Shown here: positions 53,453 through 63,400 of the stretch, in pieces | How the letters are laid out: each line of letters begins with the position of its first letter | How positions within the stretch are numbered: the stretch's first letter is position 1 | DNA from: Anaerolineales bacterium | GTDB lineage: Bacteria > Chloroflexota > Anaerolineae > Anaerolineales > UBA4823 | Length of the DNA stretch: 64,000 nucleotides | Assembly: GCA_016929095.1 (NCBI GenBank) | Contig: JAFGJM010000054.1 | Coordinates: 1 to 64,000 of the forward strand | Direction of reading: 5' to 3' | Notes under the pieces: model-generated | The model's input: only the letters and a program-made list of their open reading frames with translations | Database searches by the model: none | Told to the model about the DNA's origin: nothing | Made by a program: the position numbers and the translations under genes

Positions 53453-56041
53453 ATGAAGCGAGAGACAGCCGAGCGAATCATTAAGAATGAATTCTTATCC
53501 ACGCCTCCTATACCAGGCGATTTACCACCGGTAGAATTGTCGGATAATGCTCGTCAGGTATTATTTCGGCGTTATGTTCGGCGAGGGAAAGAAGGGGAAT
53601 CCGTAGAGACAGTTGAAGAAATGTTTTGGCGAGTGGCTTACCAGATTGCCATAGTGGAAGAAACCTGGGAAGAGGATGTCATTCAACTGGCGCGCGGTTA
53701 TTATGAATTATTGACTGAAAAGCGGTTTTTTCCGAATTCGCCTACTTTCACGGGTGCAGGTACACCTTTGGGTCAATTAGCCGCTTGTTTTGTTCTGCCC
53801 ATCACTGATGATATGGGGCGCGATTCGGCAGGCATATTTCAGACCTTAAGAGACGCAGCTCTTATTCAACAAACCGGTGGCGGGAATGGTTTTTCATTTT
53901 CGCAGTTACGCCCAAAGGGTACGCTGGTTAAATCTTCCGCCGGTGAAGCCACCGGTCCGGTAGGATTTTTGCGGGTATATGATCGGGCTTTCGGTGAAAT
54001 TGCTCAGGGCGGCACAAGGCGGGGCGCTAACATGGCTGTGTTGCGCGTCGATCACCCGGATATCGAAGAATTCGTCACCTGCAAAACGGATGAAAACGCC
54101 ATCACTAATTTTAATATTTCGGTTGGCATTACCGATGCATTCATGGAATCGGTTCAAAGGGATGATTTATGGGAGCTGCGCTTCCCTGATGTTACATCAA
54201 TAGAGTACCACGGATTTCACGGTACACTCGAACAAGCGGAAAAAGCCGGTATACCGATCCGGGTATATAAAACTATCCGAGCGCAGGAGTTATTCGATAA
54301 AATTGTTCAACAATCACATCATAATGGCGAACCCGGTTTATTATTTTTAGATGCTGCCAATCGCGATAACCCCGTACCGCATCTTTACCAATTGGAAGCC
54401 ACCAATCCATGCGGCGAACAATGGCTGGGTCCTTATGAAAATTGCTGTTTAGGGTCTATTAATTTAGCGCAGCATTGCGCGCCGAATGGTTGTGTAGATT
54501 GGGAATTATTGCGGCAAAGTGTGGTACTTTCCACACGGTTTCTGGACGATGTCATCGAAGCCAATGCGTATGTCCCTGCGGTACCGCAATTAAGAGAAGC
54601 AGCCATGCGCAACCGCCGCATTGGATTAGGCATTATGGGGTTAGGGGATTTAATGTACCATGTCGGTATACGTTACAGTTCACAAGAAGGAGAAGAGTTC
54701 GGCGCGCAGGTGATGGAATACGTACGATTTCACTCGATGCAAACCAGCATCGAACTGGCAAAAGTCCGCGGTCCGTTTCCTGAAATACGCGGCAGCCTGT
54801 ACGATTCACGTAATATAACCTGGCAGCCGCCCAAACCGATTTCGCCTTATAGCAGGGATTGGAAACGTCCGGTGCTTGACTGGAAGCAAATCATTCGGGG
54901 GATCAAGGAATATGGCATTCGCAATGCTGCGCAAACAACCATTGCCCCTACTGGCACAATCGCCACGGTAGCCGGATGTGAAGGTTATGGTTGTGAACCG
55001 GTATTTGCCCTGGCATATGTGCGGCACGTTAACGATAATGGCAAAGACCTGCAATTAACTTACGCTAGCCCGCTTTTCGAGCAGGCTTTGGAGGAAGCGG
55101 GGATCGAGGGTGAAATACGGGCTTCAATTCTGGCAGCGATCATGGAAAATGGTACCTGCCAGGGAATTTCTGAGCTGCCAGAAGCCATCCGACATACCTT
55201 TGTCGTTTCCAGCGATATCAGCGCCGAGGAACATGTCCGTATGCAGGGCGCTTTACAGGCTTTTGTAGATAACAGCCTTAGCAAGACGATCAATTTTCCG
55301 CCTCATGCCACAGAAGAGGATGTTGCAACGGCATATAAATTGGCCTGGGAATTGAATTGCAAAGGGATCACGGTATATGTCACCGGTTCGCGAAATAAAG
55401 TGGTGCTGGAGACGAATGCTACCGTCAAACAAAAGGCGATGCCGGGGGCGATGGATCAAATGGTGCTTTGGCCGGATAAAAAGAAACCCCGCCCGCGCTA
55501 TTTACACGGCTACACCTACAATATCGATACACCCTTAGGTAAAGCATTTGTGACCATCAATCAGAATGGGGATGAGCAGCCATTTGAGATTTTCATTAAC
55601 ACAGCCAAAGCCGGCTCGGATACGGCGGCGGTTTCCGAAGCGATTGGGCGTTTGATATCCTATATTTTGCGCCTGGTATCACCGGTGGCGCCAAGGGAAC
55701 GGTTACGCGAGGTATACCGCCAGCTATCGGGTATCGGAGGCGGCAGGTCGCTGGGCTTTGGCCCCAACCGGGTGCGATCCTTGCCGGATGGCGTGGCGCG
55801 GGTGATCGCCGATTACCTGGAAAGCGATATTTCGAAAGCGCATTTTCCCGTACACGATCTGGTGAGTGATAACGGCAGCCATCCAACCGATGAAAATGCC
55901 TTAATGATGCCGTTGGTGGAAGAATTGCCTGAAGAAAAACCTCAACGCATTGGCGACCTGTGCCCTGAATGCGGCCAGGCTGCGGTTGTCAATGAAGAGG
56001 GCTGCCGTAAGTGTTATGCTTGCGGGTATAGCGAGTGTTGA
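53453..56041 (+). CDS. nrdJ: Adenosylcobalamin-dependent (class II) ribonucleotide reductase
   Basis: This enzyme makes deoxyribonucleotides with vitamin B12. The 862-residue frame has [20 protein letters not shown] (first redox Cys), [15 protein letters not shown], the NPCGEQ catalytic motif with the radical-forming Cys, and [19 protein letters not shown]. The C-terminal tail has a zinc-ribbon-like set of cysteines, CPECGQ and [12 protein letters not shown], typical of long NrdJ proteins and used for redox recycling. RBS AGGAGAATATC. No cobalamin riboswitch was found upstream. Confidence 0.96.
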   Translation: MKRETAERIIKNEFLSTPPIPGDLPPVELSDNARQVLFRRYVRRGKEGESVETVEEMFWRVAYQIAIVEETWEEDVIQLARGYYELLTEKRFFPNSPTFTGAGTPLGQLAACFVLPITDDMGRDSAGIFQTLRDAALIQQTGGGNGFSFSQLRPKGTLVKSSAGEATGPVGFLRVYDRAFGEIAQGGTRRGANMAVLRVDHPDIEEFVTCKTDENAITNFNISVGITDAFMESVQRDDLWELRFPDVTSIEYHGFHGTLEQAEKAGIPIRVYKTIRAQELFDKIVQQSHHNGEPGLLFLDAANRDNPVPHLYQLEATNPCGEQWLGPYENCCLGSINLAQHCAPNGCVDWELLRQSVVLSTRFLDDVIEANAYVPAVPQLREAAMRNRRIGLGIMGLGDLMYHVGIRYSSQEGEEFGAQVMEYVRFHSMQTSIELAKVRGPFPEIRGSLYDSRNITWQPPKPISPYSRDWKRPVLDWKQIIRGIKEYGIRNAAQTTIAPTGTIATVAGCEGYGCEPVFALAYVRHVNDNGKDLQLTYASPLFEQALEEAGIEGEIRASILAAIMENGTCQGISELPEAIRHTFVVSSDISAEEHVRMQGALQAFVDNSLSKTINFPPHATEEDVATAYKLAWELNCKGITVYVTGSRNKVVLETNATVKQKAMPGAMDQMVLWPDKKKPRPRYLHGYTYNIDTPLGKAFVTINQNGDEQPFEIFINTAKAGSDTAAVSEAIGRLISYILRLVSPVAPRERLREVYRQLSGIGGGRSLGFGPNRVRSLPDGVARVIADYLESDISKAHFPVHDLVSDNGSHPTDENALMMPLVEELPEEKPQRIGDLCPECGQAAVVNEEGCRKCYACGYSEC

Positions 56042-56062
56042 TTTTTGATTTGAGAAACTTCT

Positions 56063-56713
56063 ATGACGAAACGATTGATCCTTGTAGCCGGTAATATTGG
56101 CGCCGGAAAGACTTCTCTCACCGAGCGCATCGGGGAACGCCTGGGTTATAAGACGGCTTATGAATCGGTAGCCGATAATCCATACCTGGCAGATTTTTAT
56201 AATGACATGCAAGCCTGGGCTTTCCAACTGCAGATTTTCTTCCTGGGGCACCGGGCGCAGTTGCATCTGGATATGGCCAATTCACCACAATCGGCTATTC
56301 TGGATCGCAGTATATATGAAGATGCATTTATCTTCTCACGCGCTTTGCATCATATGGGAAATCTAAGCGAACGGGATTATTTATCTTACAAGCGTGTGTT
56401 TGATATGGTAGTCTCGAAATTACCGGCACCCGATTTACTGATCTATCTTAAATGTCCGGTTGCGGTGCTTATGGAGCGTATCCAGCGCCGCGCCCGCAAT
56501 ATGGAAACGGGCATCTCGGAAAATTATATGAATTTATTGGATTCGTTCTATGATGACTGGTTGGGGTCATTTGACCTTTGCCCGGTACTTACCATACGCA
56601 CCGATGACTTGGATTTCGTGCACAAAACTAAACATTTAAGTATTGTTGTGGATCGCATTGAAGATATCCTTTCCGGGAAAGAGGAAGTGGTGTTTCCAGA
56701 GAATTCGGGATAA
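56063..56713 (+). CDS. Deoxynucleoside kinase (dGK/dCK family)
   Basis: The enzyme phosphorylates deoxynucleosides for salvage. P-loop VAGNIGAGKTSLTERIG is at residues 7-23; ESVADNPYLADFYND, DRSIYEDAFIFSRAL (the conserved DRS) and the LID-like RIQRRARNMETGI with catalytic arginines follow. 216 residues. It lies 21 bases after nrdJ, linking salvage with de novo dNTP supply. The exact substrate, purine or pyrimidine, is unclear. Confidence 0.92.
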   Translation: MTKRLILVAGNIGAGKTSLTERIGERLGYKTAYESVADNPYLADFYNDMQAWAFQLQIFFLGHRAQLHLDMANSPQSAILDRSIYEDAFIFSRALHHMGNLSERDYLSYKRVFDMVVSKLPAPDLLIYLKCPVAVLMERIQRRARNMETGISENYMNLLDSFYDDWLGSFDLCPVLTIRTDDLDFVHKTKHLSIVVDRIEDILSGKEEVVFPENSG

Positions 56714-56722
56714 ACAGGATAA
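56707..56722 (+). repeat. Second copy of the GGGATAAACAGGATAA repeat
   Basis: This 16-mer is identical to the - strand sequence at 19956-19971. It overlaps the last codons and stop of the deoxynucleoside kinase gene. Two copies 37 kb apart suggest a dispersed short repeat. Confidence 0.5.
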
Positions 56723-56805
56723 AAATTTATAAGGAAACCAGAAAACAAGAAATGGAGGGAATTCTTCAATCCGGTCTGGCAATAGACCACAGATAACCTT
56801 TAACT

Positions 56806-57924
56806 TTACTTCTCCGGCCAAACCGTTCCCGCCCGCACGATCCCCGAATCGGGCACATTACTTTTCAATGTAGCGCCGTTGCCGATGCGCACCCCATTAC
56901 CGATTTTTACCTGCAAATTAATCGTAGCGCCCATGCCAATTAATGTGGCTTCGCCTACCGTCACTTCGCCTGCCAGCATAGCGCCGGGCGAGATATTGGC
57001 ATAATCGGCGATCTGACAATCGTGGGAAACGACAGCGCCGGTATTCACGATGACGCCCATCCCTATCTTCGCTTCACTGCCCACATAAGCATGGGCGAAT
57101 ATTTGAACGCCGGGGGAGAGCCGGGCGCTGGGTTCGACAAAGGCAGTGGGGTGCACCAGAATAGGGAATGTAAATCCAGCCAAAGATAAACGTTCGAACA
57201 CCTGGATGCGGCTTTGAATATTGCCGATGCCTCCCACAGCGTTAACCGCCTGGCGTATTCCCTGGGACGCCAGTTCGGGGAGTACCTCCACGCCGCCCAA
57301 AACGGGAATTTCCATTACCGTCTCGCCTTTGTGCCGGTTATCATCGATGAAGCCGGCGATGCGATAATTATCAGTCTGGCGTATGAGATCGACCAGTGTT
57401 TTGCCATGCCCTCCACTTCCATAAATGATTACGGCATGAGGGTCGGATGGTACGACCATATCTTTAGTTTTAACCAGAATTGCTTCAACGATAGCTGCTT
57501 GCACCACAGCTTCGGTCACCAAAGGTCCTATGGGGAATTGTGTCAAATCGAGCTGGTTTTCTTTTGCCAGGTTGAGCGCCGGATGGGTGATGCGTAAGCC
57601 CGAGGGAAGCCCTTCGATAGCATCACTCGTGGGTTGCTTTGGAGGTTTTACCAATGTCTCTGGTTTCACATCGGGAGAAGGTGCAATAAAACATAAGTCG
57701 TTTCCCGCGCCTACGTTTTCACCCGCATTAACGGTCAATCCGACGATATATCCCGCCCTCTCTGCGACCATATCCAGAACGGATTTAGTGGTCTCCAAAG
57801 TGCAAAGCACATCTCCCTTGGATATTTTTTGACCGTTACTGACATGCAGAGAAGCCAATAGGGCAACCGGTTCATTGGGATTAACCAGGGGTACTTTCAC
57901 TGCATAGATGGATTGGTTTTCCAT
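56806..57924 (-). CDS. Lipoyl domain / subunit-binding segment / PglD-NeuD-type sugar acyltransferase fusion
   Basis: Three parts are visible in 372 residues. Residues 1-80 form a lipoyl/biotinyl domain with K47 in CTLETTKSVLDM as the likely lipoylated lysine. Residues about 109-145 (GLRITHPALNLAKENQLDL, then GPLVTEAVVQAAI) resemble the peripheral subunit-binding domain of E2 proteins. Residues about 162-372 are a full PglD/NeuD-like acyltransferase: nucleotide-sugar loop IIYGSGGHGKTLVDL, then left-handed helix repeats with the catalytic His of VVSHDCQIADYANISPGA (H301). The E2 catalytic domain is absent. The gene follows E1-beta by 6 bases. Inference: acyl transfer from lipoamide to a nucleotide amino sugar. 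Confidence 0.88.
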   Translation of the reverse strand: MENQSIYAVKVPLVNPNEPVALLASLHVSNGQKISKGDVLCTLETTKSVLDMVAERAGYIVGLTVNAGENVGAGNDLCFIAPSPDVKPETLVKPPKQPTSDAIEGLPSGLRITHPALNLAKENQLDLTQFPIGPLVTEAVVQAAIVEAILVKTKDMVVPSDPHAVIIYGSGGHGKTLVDLIRQTDNYRIAGFIDDNRHKGETVMEIPVLGGVEVLPELASQGIRQAVNAVGGIGNIQSRIQVFERLSLAGFTFPILVHPTAFVEPSARLSPGVQIFAHAYVGSEAKIGMGVIVNTGAVVSHDCQIADYANISPGAMLAGEVTVGEATLIGMGATINLQVKIGNGVRIGNGATLKSNVPDSGIVRAGTVWPEK

Positions 57925-57930
57925 GAGGTT

Positions 57931-58947
57931 CTATTCCTTTTGTTTGCCAGTCAATTGCAAGCCAGCCCGGATAATATCTTGTTCACCAGGGAATAAAGCT
58001 GTCTCTAAGAGTGAAGAAGCCGGAACAGAGTAATCTTTGGCAGCCAGGCGTCGGGCTTGGATGGATTTAGAACCAGATGCTTCTGCTATTCGAGCGATCA
58101 CCTCTGCACCCCAACCCATGGTCAGATTGCCTTCCTCCATCACGATCAACCGTCCGGTGTGGGAAGCTGACTCTAACACCGATGATAGGTTAAACGGCGC
58201 CAGTTGGGTCAATACGATCAATTCCGCGAAGACCTCATATTCATAAGCCAGCCGGTACATCGCCTTTTGCGCCAACTCCGCCATGTAACCATAGGTTGCC
58301 AGGGTGATACTGGCAGATGGGGCACCATGTATTGAAACATAGTAAGATGGCGCTTCGTCCATTGTCGATATGATGTCAAAATCGGGATCGCCCAGCATAT
58401 TTTTAAGGGGCAATGGATACAACAATTTGTTCTCGATGAATAAAACCGGATCTTCCGTATTAATGATGGCATCGAATATCAAACCGCCCGGATCGCCAAA
58501 AGAAGTGGGCGCCATGATGCGTAATCCTGGCGTCCCCAGGAAAAATTTTTCCAGAGTCTGGCTGTGAGTTGGACCATATCCGCGCCGGCCGCCCATTGGT
58601 GTGCGGATGATCACAGGAACGCATACCTGATCGTTGTACATCCAGCGGAATTTTGAAAGATGGTTGATGATTTGATCGGCAGCCAGGGTGACGAAATCGC
58701 CGAACATGATCTCCACCACGGGGCGCAAGCCGCGTAATGCCATGCCTGTAGCAATGCCGACCATCCCGGCTTCCGAGATGGGGGAGGCGATAACACGATT
58801 TGGAAAAGCAGTTGAGCATCCGCGCGTGACTTTAAAAGCCCCGCCATAGGGATCGAGGATATCTTCACCCAACAGGTATACTTTATCATTGGCAGACAGC
58901 GCCTGGTGCAACGCAGAATTGAGGGAGGATAATACAGTGTCGGTCAT
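57931..58947 (-). CDS. 2-oxoacid dehydrogenase E1 component, beta subunit
   Basis: With the alpha subunit this forms a thiamine-diphosphate enzyme that decarboxylates a 2-oxoacid and acylates a lipoyl domain. The 338-residue frame shows YLLGEDILDPYGGAFKVTRG, ISEAGMVGIATGMALRGLRP with the catalytic Glu, EIMFGDFVTLAADQIINH, and RTPMGGRRGYGPTHSQTLE. The C-terminal transketolase-like domain has LIVMEEGNLTMGWGAEV. It lies 24 bases after E1-alpha. The substrate (pyruvate or another 2-oxoacid) cannot be read by eye. Confidence 0.93.
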   Translation of the reverse strand: MTDTVLSSLNSALHQALSANDKVYLLGEDILDPYGGAFKVTRGCSTAFPNRVIASPISEAGMVGIATGMALRGLRPVVEIMFGDFVTLAADQIINHLSKFRWMYNDQVCVPVIIRTPMGGRRGYGPTHSQTLEKFFLGTPGLRIMAPTSFGDPGGLIFDAIINTEDPVLFIENKLLYPLPLKNMLGDPDFDIISTMDEAPSYYVSIHGAPSASITLATYGYMAELAQKAMYRLAYEYEVFAELIVLTQLAPFNLSSVLESASHTGRLIVMEEGNLTMGWGAEVIARIAEASGSKSIQARRLAAKDYSVPASSLLETALFPGEQDIIRAGLQLTGKQKE

Positions 58948-58971
58948 TGATTCGCCATCATCTTGCGTATG

Positions 58972-59871
58972 TCACTCTTCAAACGCCTCCAGGGAAGGGA
59001 AGGGGTCGTTCACCGCTTTATGATAGGCAGCTTCCACTTCTTGGGTTACTTCTTGTTCCATTTTGTGCCGCGCTTCTTCCGGAAGGCGCTTCCCGTGAAT
59101 CATTATCGGATCGCGTGTGGATTTGATCTCAGCCAGGAATTCAGCGCTTCGCGTATCATCCCCTTTGGAATGGGGACTAAAACGGCAAGTATTGAGGATC
59201 AATGCCTGTGGTTTTTGTTGAGATCGGATATCGGCGGTGATCGATTTAGCAACAGGCATAATTTCCAGCACGTCACTGGTGTCCAGTTCGGTTGCTGTGA
59301 TGCCAAAGGCATTAAAACGGCCACGAATGTTCCCGGCGAGGGTCATTTCAACCGGTGTAGTTTGGGCAATATGGTTGTTTTCCACGACATAGAGGATAGG
59401 CACATGCCACAACGAAGCCATATTGAATGCTTCATATATAATACCTTCACCCAGTGTTCCATCGCCTAAAAAGGTGATCACTACATTCGAATTATTGAGT
59501 AATTTCTCTGCAAATGCCATACCTGTAGCGACGGGAACAATACCCCCTTGCACACCATTGGAATAAAAGTTCTTCCAATGCAAGTGCTGGGAACCGCCTC
59601 GTCCGGCGCATAAACCAGTTGCTTTGCCCATCAATTCCGCAAACAGTGCGCGCATATCGCCGCCGTAGGCTAAAAAATGTCCATGACAGCGATGATTGCT
59701 GAATACAATATCGCTTTCCTCAAGCTGACAAAGGACACCCACGGCATTCGCTTCCTGTCCGATATAAGTGTGGGTGGTACCGCTAAAGACACCACGCGCA
59801 AAATTATCTAAAACTGTCTCTTCAAAAAGCCGGATTTGATAAAGCGAGCGATAAACGGATATATTATCCAT
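58972..59871 (-). CDS. 2-oxoacid dehydrogenase E1 component, alpha subunit
   Basis: The thiamine-diphosphate motif is G136-D137-G138 followed by N165-N166 (GDGTLGEG ... VVENNH). Other family marks are HTYIGQEANAVG, SNHRCHGHFLAYG, GRGGSQHLHW, GGIVPVATGMA and RFSPHSKGDDTR. ATG 59871 gives 299 residues and overlaps the sugar-transferase stop by 8 bases (ATGGATAA), so translation is coupled. It is shorter than most E1-alpha proteins. Location between a PglC-type enzyme and a sugar acyltransferase is unlike ordinary pyruvate dehydrogenase operons. Confidence 0.93.
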   Translation of the reverse strand: MDNISVYRSLYQIRLFEETVLDNFARGVFSGTTHTYIGQEANAVGVLCQLEESDIVFSNHRCHGHFLAYGGDMRALFAELMGKATGLCAGRGGSQHLHWKNFYSNGVQGGIVPVATGMAFAEKLLNNSNVVITFLGDGTLGEGIIYEAFNMASLWHVPILYVVENNHIAQTTPVEMTLAGNIRGRFNAFGITATELDTSDVLEIMPVAKSITADIRSQQKPQALILNTCRFSPHSKGDDTRSAEFLAEIKSTRDPIMIHGKRLPEEARHKMEQEVTQEVEAAYHKAVNDPFPSLEAFEE

Positions 59872-60481
59872 GATCCTGATCCCCCATGAATTCCTCTGCA
59901 GTGGCATGTCCGGGCTGACTGATGCCTTCACGTTTCAACGCCTGGATGATGGTCATACCTATGATTTTAACATCTAATCGCATAGACCAGTTATCGACAT
60001 ACCAGACATCTAAACGAAATTTGTCTTCCCATGAAAGGGCATTCCTGCCATTGACTTGCGCCCAACCGGTAATCCCGGGTAAAACTTCATGACGACGAGC
60101 TTGTTCGGGATTGTAGCGATCCAGATATTGTACTAATAATGGTCTTGGCCCAACCACACTCATATCGCCTCGCAATACATTGAAGAATTCAGGTAACTCA
60201 TCGAGACTGGTGGAGCGCAGGAAATTGCCCAACCGGGTAATGCGTTGTTCATCGGGTAATAAATTGCCCTGGGTATCTCGGCGAATGGTCATGGTGCGGA
60301 ATTTGTAATTTTTAAACAGTCTGCCGTGGTAACCTGGTCTGGTCTGTTTGAACAATATCGGACGACCATCGACCAGCCATATTAAAACGGCGATAACCAA
60401 TATTATCGGGGAAATAACCACGATTAAAGGGATGGTAAAGGCAAGATCGAATACCCGTTTGGAACTCGGAATATCACGCAT
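59864..60481 (-). CDS. PglC-type phosphoglycosyl transferase
   Basis: These monotopic enzymes transfer a phospho-sugar from a UDP-sugar to undecaprenyl phosphate, starting glycan assembly. The 205-residue protein has an N-terminal membrane segment (about residues 11-38), KQTRPGYHGRLFKNYKFRTM, the catalytic D94-E95 in TSLDELPEFFNVLRGDMS, and VGPRPLL. It is the short form without extra membrane domains. It overlaps mfd by 8 bases (ATGCGTGA) and E1-alpha by 8 bases. Pairing with a PglD-like protein suggests a modified amino sugar such as a bacillosamine-type sugar. Confidence 0.93.
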   Translation of the reverse strand: MRDIPSSKRVFDLAFTIPLIVVISPIILVIAVLIWLVDGRPILFKQTRPGYHGRLFKNYKFRTMTIRRDTQGNLLPDEQRITRLGNFLRSTSLDELPEFFNVLRGDMSVVGPRPLLVQYLDRYNPEQARRHEVLPGITGWAQVNGRNALSWEDKFRLDVWYVDNWSMRLDVKIIGMTIIQALKREGISQPGHATAEEFMGDQDHG

Positions 60482-63400
60482 GGCGTTCTTTACTTAATGA
60501 TTGTAGCGTTTCATAGAGAATATCAGCCCAATCCGGGTTATTCTTTTGGGAAAGCCATAATGCGGTTTTCCCGACACGAATACCGGCATTGAGTTCGGGG
60601 AATTGGTCGGGTAATTTACTCTCCGGATATCTTAATACCAATTGGCCGTTTTCACTGGTCACGGAAGATAAACCAGCCCTCTCTCCCATTATTTTAACCT
60701 TTAATTGGAAAAATAGATTCTGAACCAGTTTCGGTAAACTGCCAAAACGGTCGCTGAATTCATCTTCCAAGTCTTTGAGTTCGCTGACGGATTGGGCGCC
60801 TGCCAACCGGCGATATAAACGCAAACGCATAGTCTTTTCGGGTACGTAATCTGAGGGAATGCTGACCTGCAAAGGTAAGTCCACATTCACCGGGATACCA
60901 TTTTCAATTTCTGAAATCAAGCGGGTATCCGGAAGGGGAATGGGGCTGTCTTTACGCAGGCGTTTAACGGCTGACGCCAACAAGCGGGTGTACAAATGAA
61001 AACCAATAGCGGTGATGTGACCATGCTGGCGGGTGCCCAGGATATCACCGGTGCCGCGGATTTCTAGATCACGCATGGCAACCGAAAAGCCCGCACCCAG
61101 ATCGGCGTTCTCGGCAATGGTATCCAGGCGTTGTTGACCCTCAAGCGTGGGAAGTTTCCGGGTATGGCGGAAGAAATAAGCATAGGCGCGCTGAGCGCCG
61201 CGTCCTACCCGCCCGCGTAATTGATAAAGCTGAGCCAGACCAAAGGTATCGGCCCGATCCACGATCAATGTATTGGCATTGGGAATATCCAGCCCCGATT
61301 CAATAATGGATGTGCTTAGCAGGATATCGACTTCGCCGCGGGTAAATTGCTTCATGCGTTCCGAGAGCTCATGCTCCGGCATTTGTCCATGTGCAACCGT
61401 GATGCGGGCTTCGGGTATCAATTGCTCTAAATGACAACGCATACTCTGGATGGTTTGCACCCGGTTATGCACAAAGAAAACCTGTCCGCCGCGTTCCAAT
61501 TCTCGCATAACTGCCCGACGCGCCAGGGAGGGGTGGTAAGGTCCAACGTAGGTGCTTATTGGCAGGCGTTCTTCAGGGGGTGTGTTTATTGTCGAAATAT
61601 CCCTGACTCCGGTCAAAGCCAGGTACAAAGTGCGCGGGATAGGGGTAGCGGTTAAGGTCAGGACATCCACCTCAGTACGCATCTGTTTTAGGGTTTCCTT
61701 ATGCGTCACACCAAAACGCTGCTCCTCATCGATGATCAATAGTCCCAGGTCTTTTAGTTTTACATCGGAGGACAGCAAACGATGCGTGCCAATGATGATA
61801 TCAATTTTGCCTTGTTCAAGTTTTTCGATGATGACTCGCTGTTCGGCGGGTGTCCTGAAACGGGAAAGCATTTCCACATTCACCGGAAAAGCCGTCAAGC
61901 GCTGGCAAAAAGTATCATAATGCTGTTGAGCAAGCACTGTAGTAGGGACCAACATCGCCACTTGCTTTCCATCCATCACAGCTTTGAACGCCGCCCGTAA
62001 AGCTACTTCGGTCTTGCCGTATCCTACATCACCGCAAATCAGGCGGTCCATGGGGCGGGTGGATTGCATATCGGCTTTGACTTCTTCCAATACACGCAAC
62101 TGATCTTCTGTTTCGATGTATGGGAAACTGGCTTCTAATTCTTCCTGCCAGTTATTATCGGGAGAAAACTCATAACCCTGGATGATATTACGTTTGGCGT
62201 ATAACTCCAGTAAATCTTCAGCTACTTCCACCACAGCTTCTTTAACGTGGTTTTTTACAGTGCGCCATTCCGCGCTGCCCAACCTGCTCAGAGCAGGTTG
62301 GCGGGTATCAGCTCCAACATACACAGAAAGCCGGTCTGCCTGGTGAACGGGCACAAAAAGCTGGGCTTCGTCGGCGTATTCGATGCACAAATATTCCCGT
62401 TCAGAGCCATCGATGGAGCGGTTGACCAGTCCGACGAAAACCCCGATGCCATGATCGACATGCACCACATAATCACCGGCTTGAAGGTCGGCATAAATCG
62501 CTTCAGGAGCTTTGGCGGCTTTACGAGGGCGTTGACGCGGTTCAGGACGTTTCCAGCCAAAGATCTCTCCATCGGTCAATAATTGTATGGGATTTCCCCA
62601 CGTGGGTGAAAACTTCCATCCTTCGGTTAGGCTGCCCTGGATGAATTGCACATTTAGATCAGTTGAAGGTTCTTGTTGGTTGACAGCAGGATGATCGTGA
62701 TTTTGCGGATCTGGTTGTATGGCACGTTCCTGCCATAATTCATCTAAACGCGATTTTTGGCGCGAAACGATGACCAATTGCTCTCCATTGGAGGCAGATT
62801 CAACTACATGATCCATGAAAGGCTTTAGCATACCGGCGAAGCGCGGGCAAACTGAAAATTGTCCCGCCAGGGGAGACTCGACCAGTTCTTCATACTGAAA
62901 ATCAGTAGTATACCCGAGGTCTAAATGCTGTTTTGAATGCAGAAAATCAGTAATCTCTGCGCGGGTTAAATATGGGATAGGGAAATTATTGTCTAAAGTA
63001 CCGTCTTGAAGATAATCCTGCCGTCGCTTAACCGATTGTTCTTCGATATCTTCGATGGTTTCTTGCACCGCTTGAAAATCATCAATTAGTATCAAGGTTT
63101 TGGAAGGAAGGTAATCTAAAACGCCAGCAGGGGATGGATGAAGTAGGGGAATATGAAATTCGGAATATTCTTCAGCCTCTTGTTGTGCGGTTTGCGGAAG
63201 GCTGGTGTCGCGTAAAAATTCCCGGGCAGGCGATATCAGGTATTTTTCCTGAGGAGGATTGTCGTTGGATTTAATGGTTCGCTGTGTAGAAGGTTCGAAA
63301 AAGCGGATCGATTCAATTTCGTCGCCAAATAATTCGATCCGGATGGGCAAGGAATATACCGGCGGCCATAAATCGAGAATTCCCCCACGTCGAGCGAATT

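Noticed and set aside
56806-57924. Ordinary E2 dihydrolipoamide acetyltransferase
   Set aside because: The C-terminal half has a GGHGK nucleotide-sugar loop and hexapeptide-repeat helix, not the E2 catalytic domain with its HxxxD-type motif.
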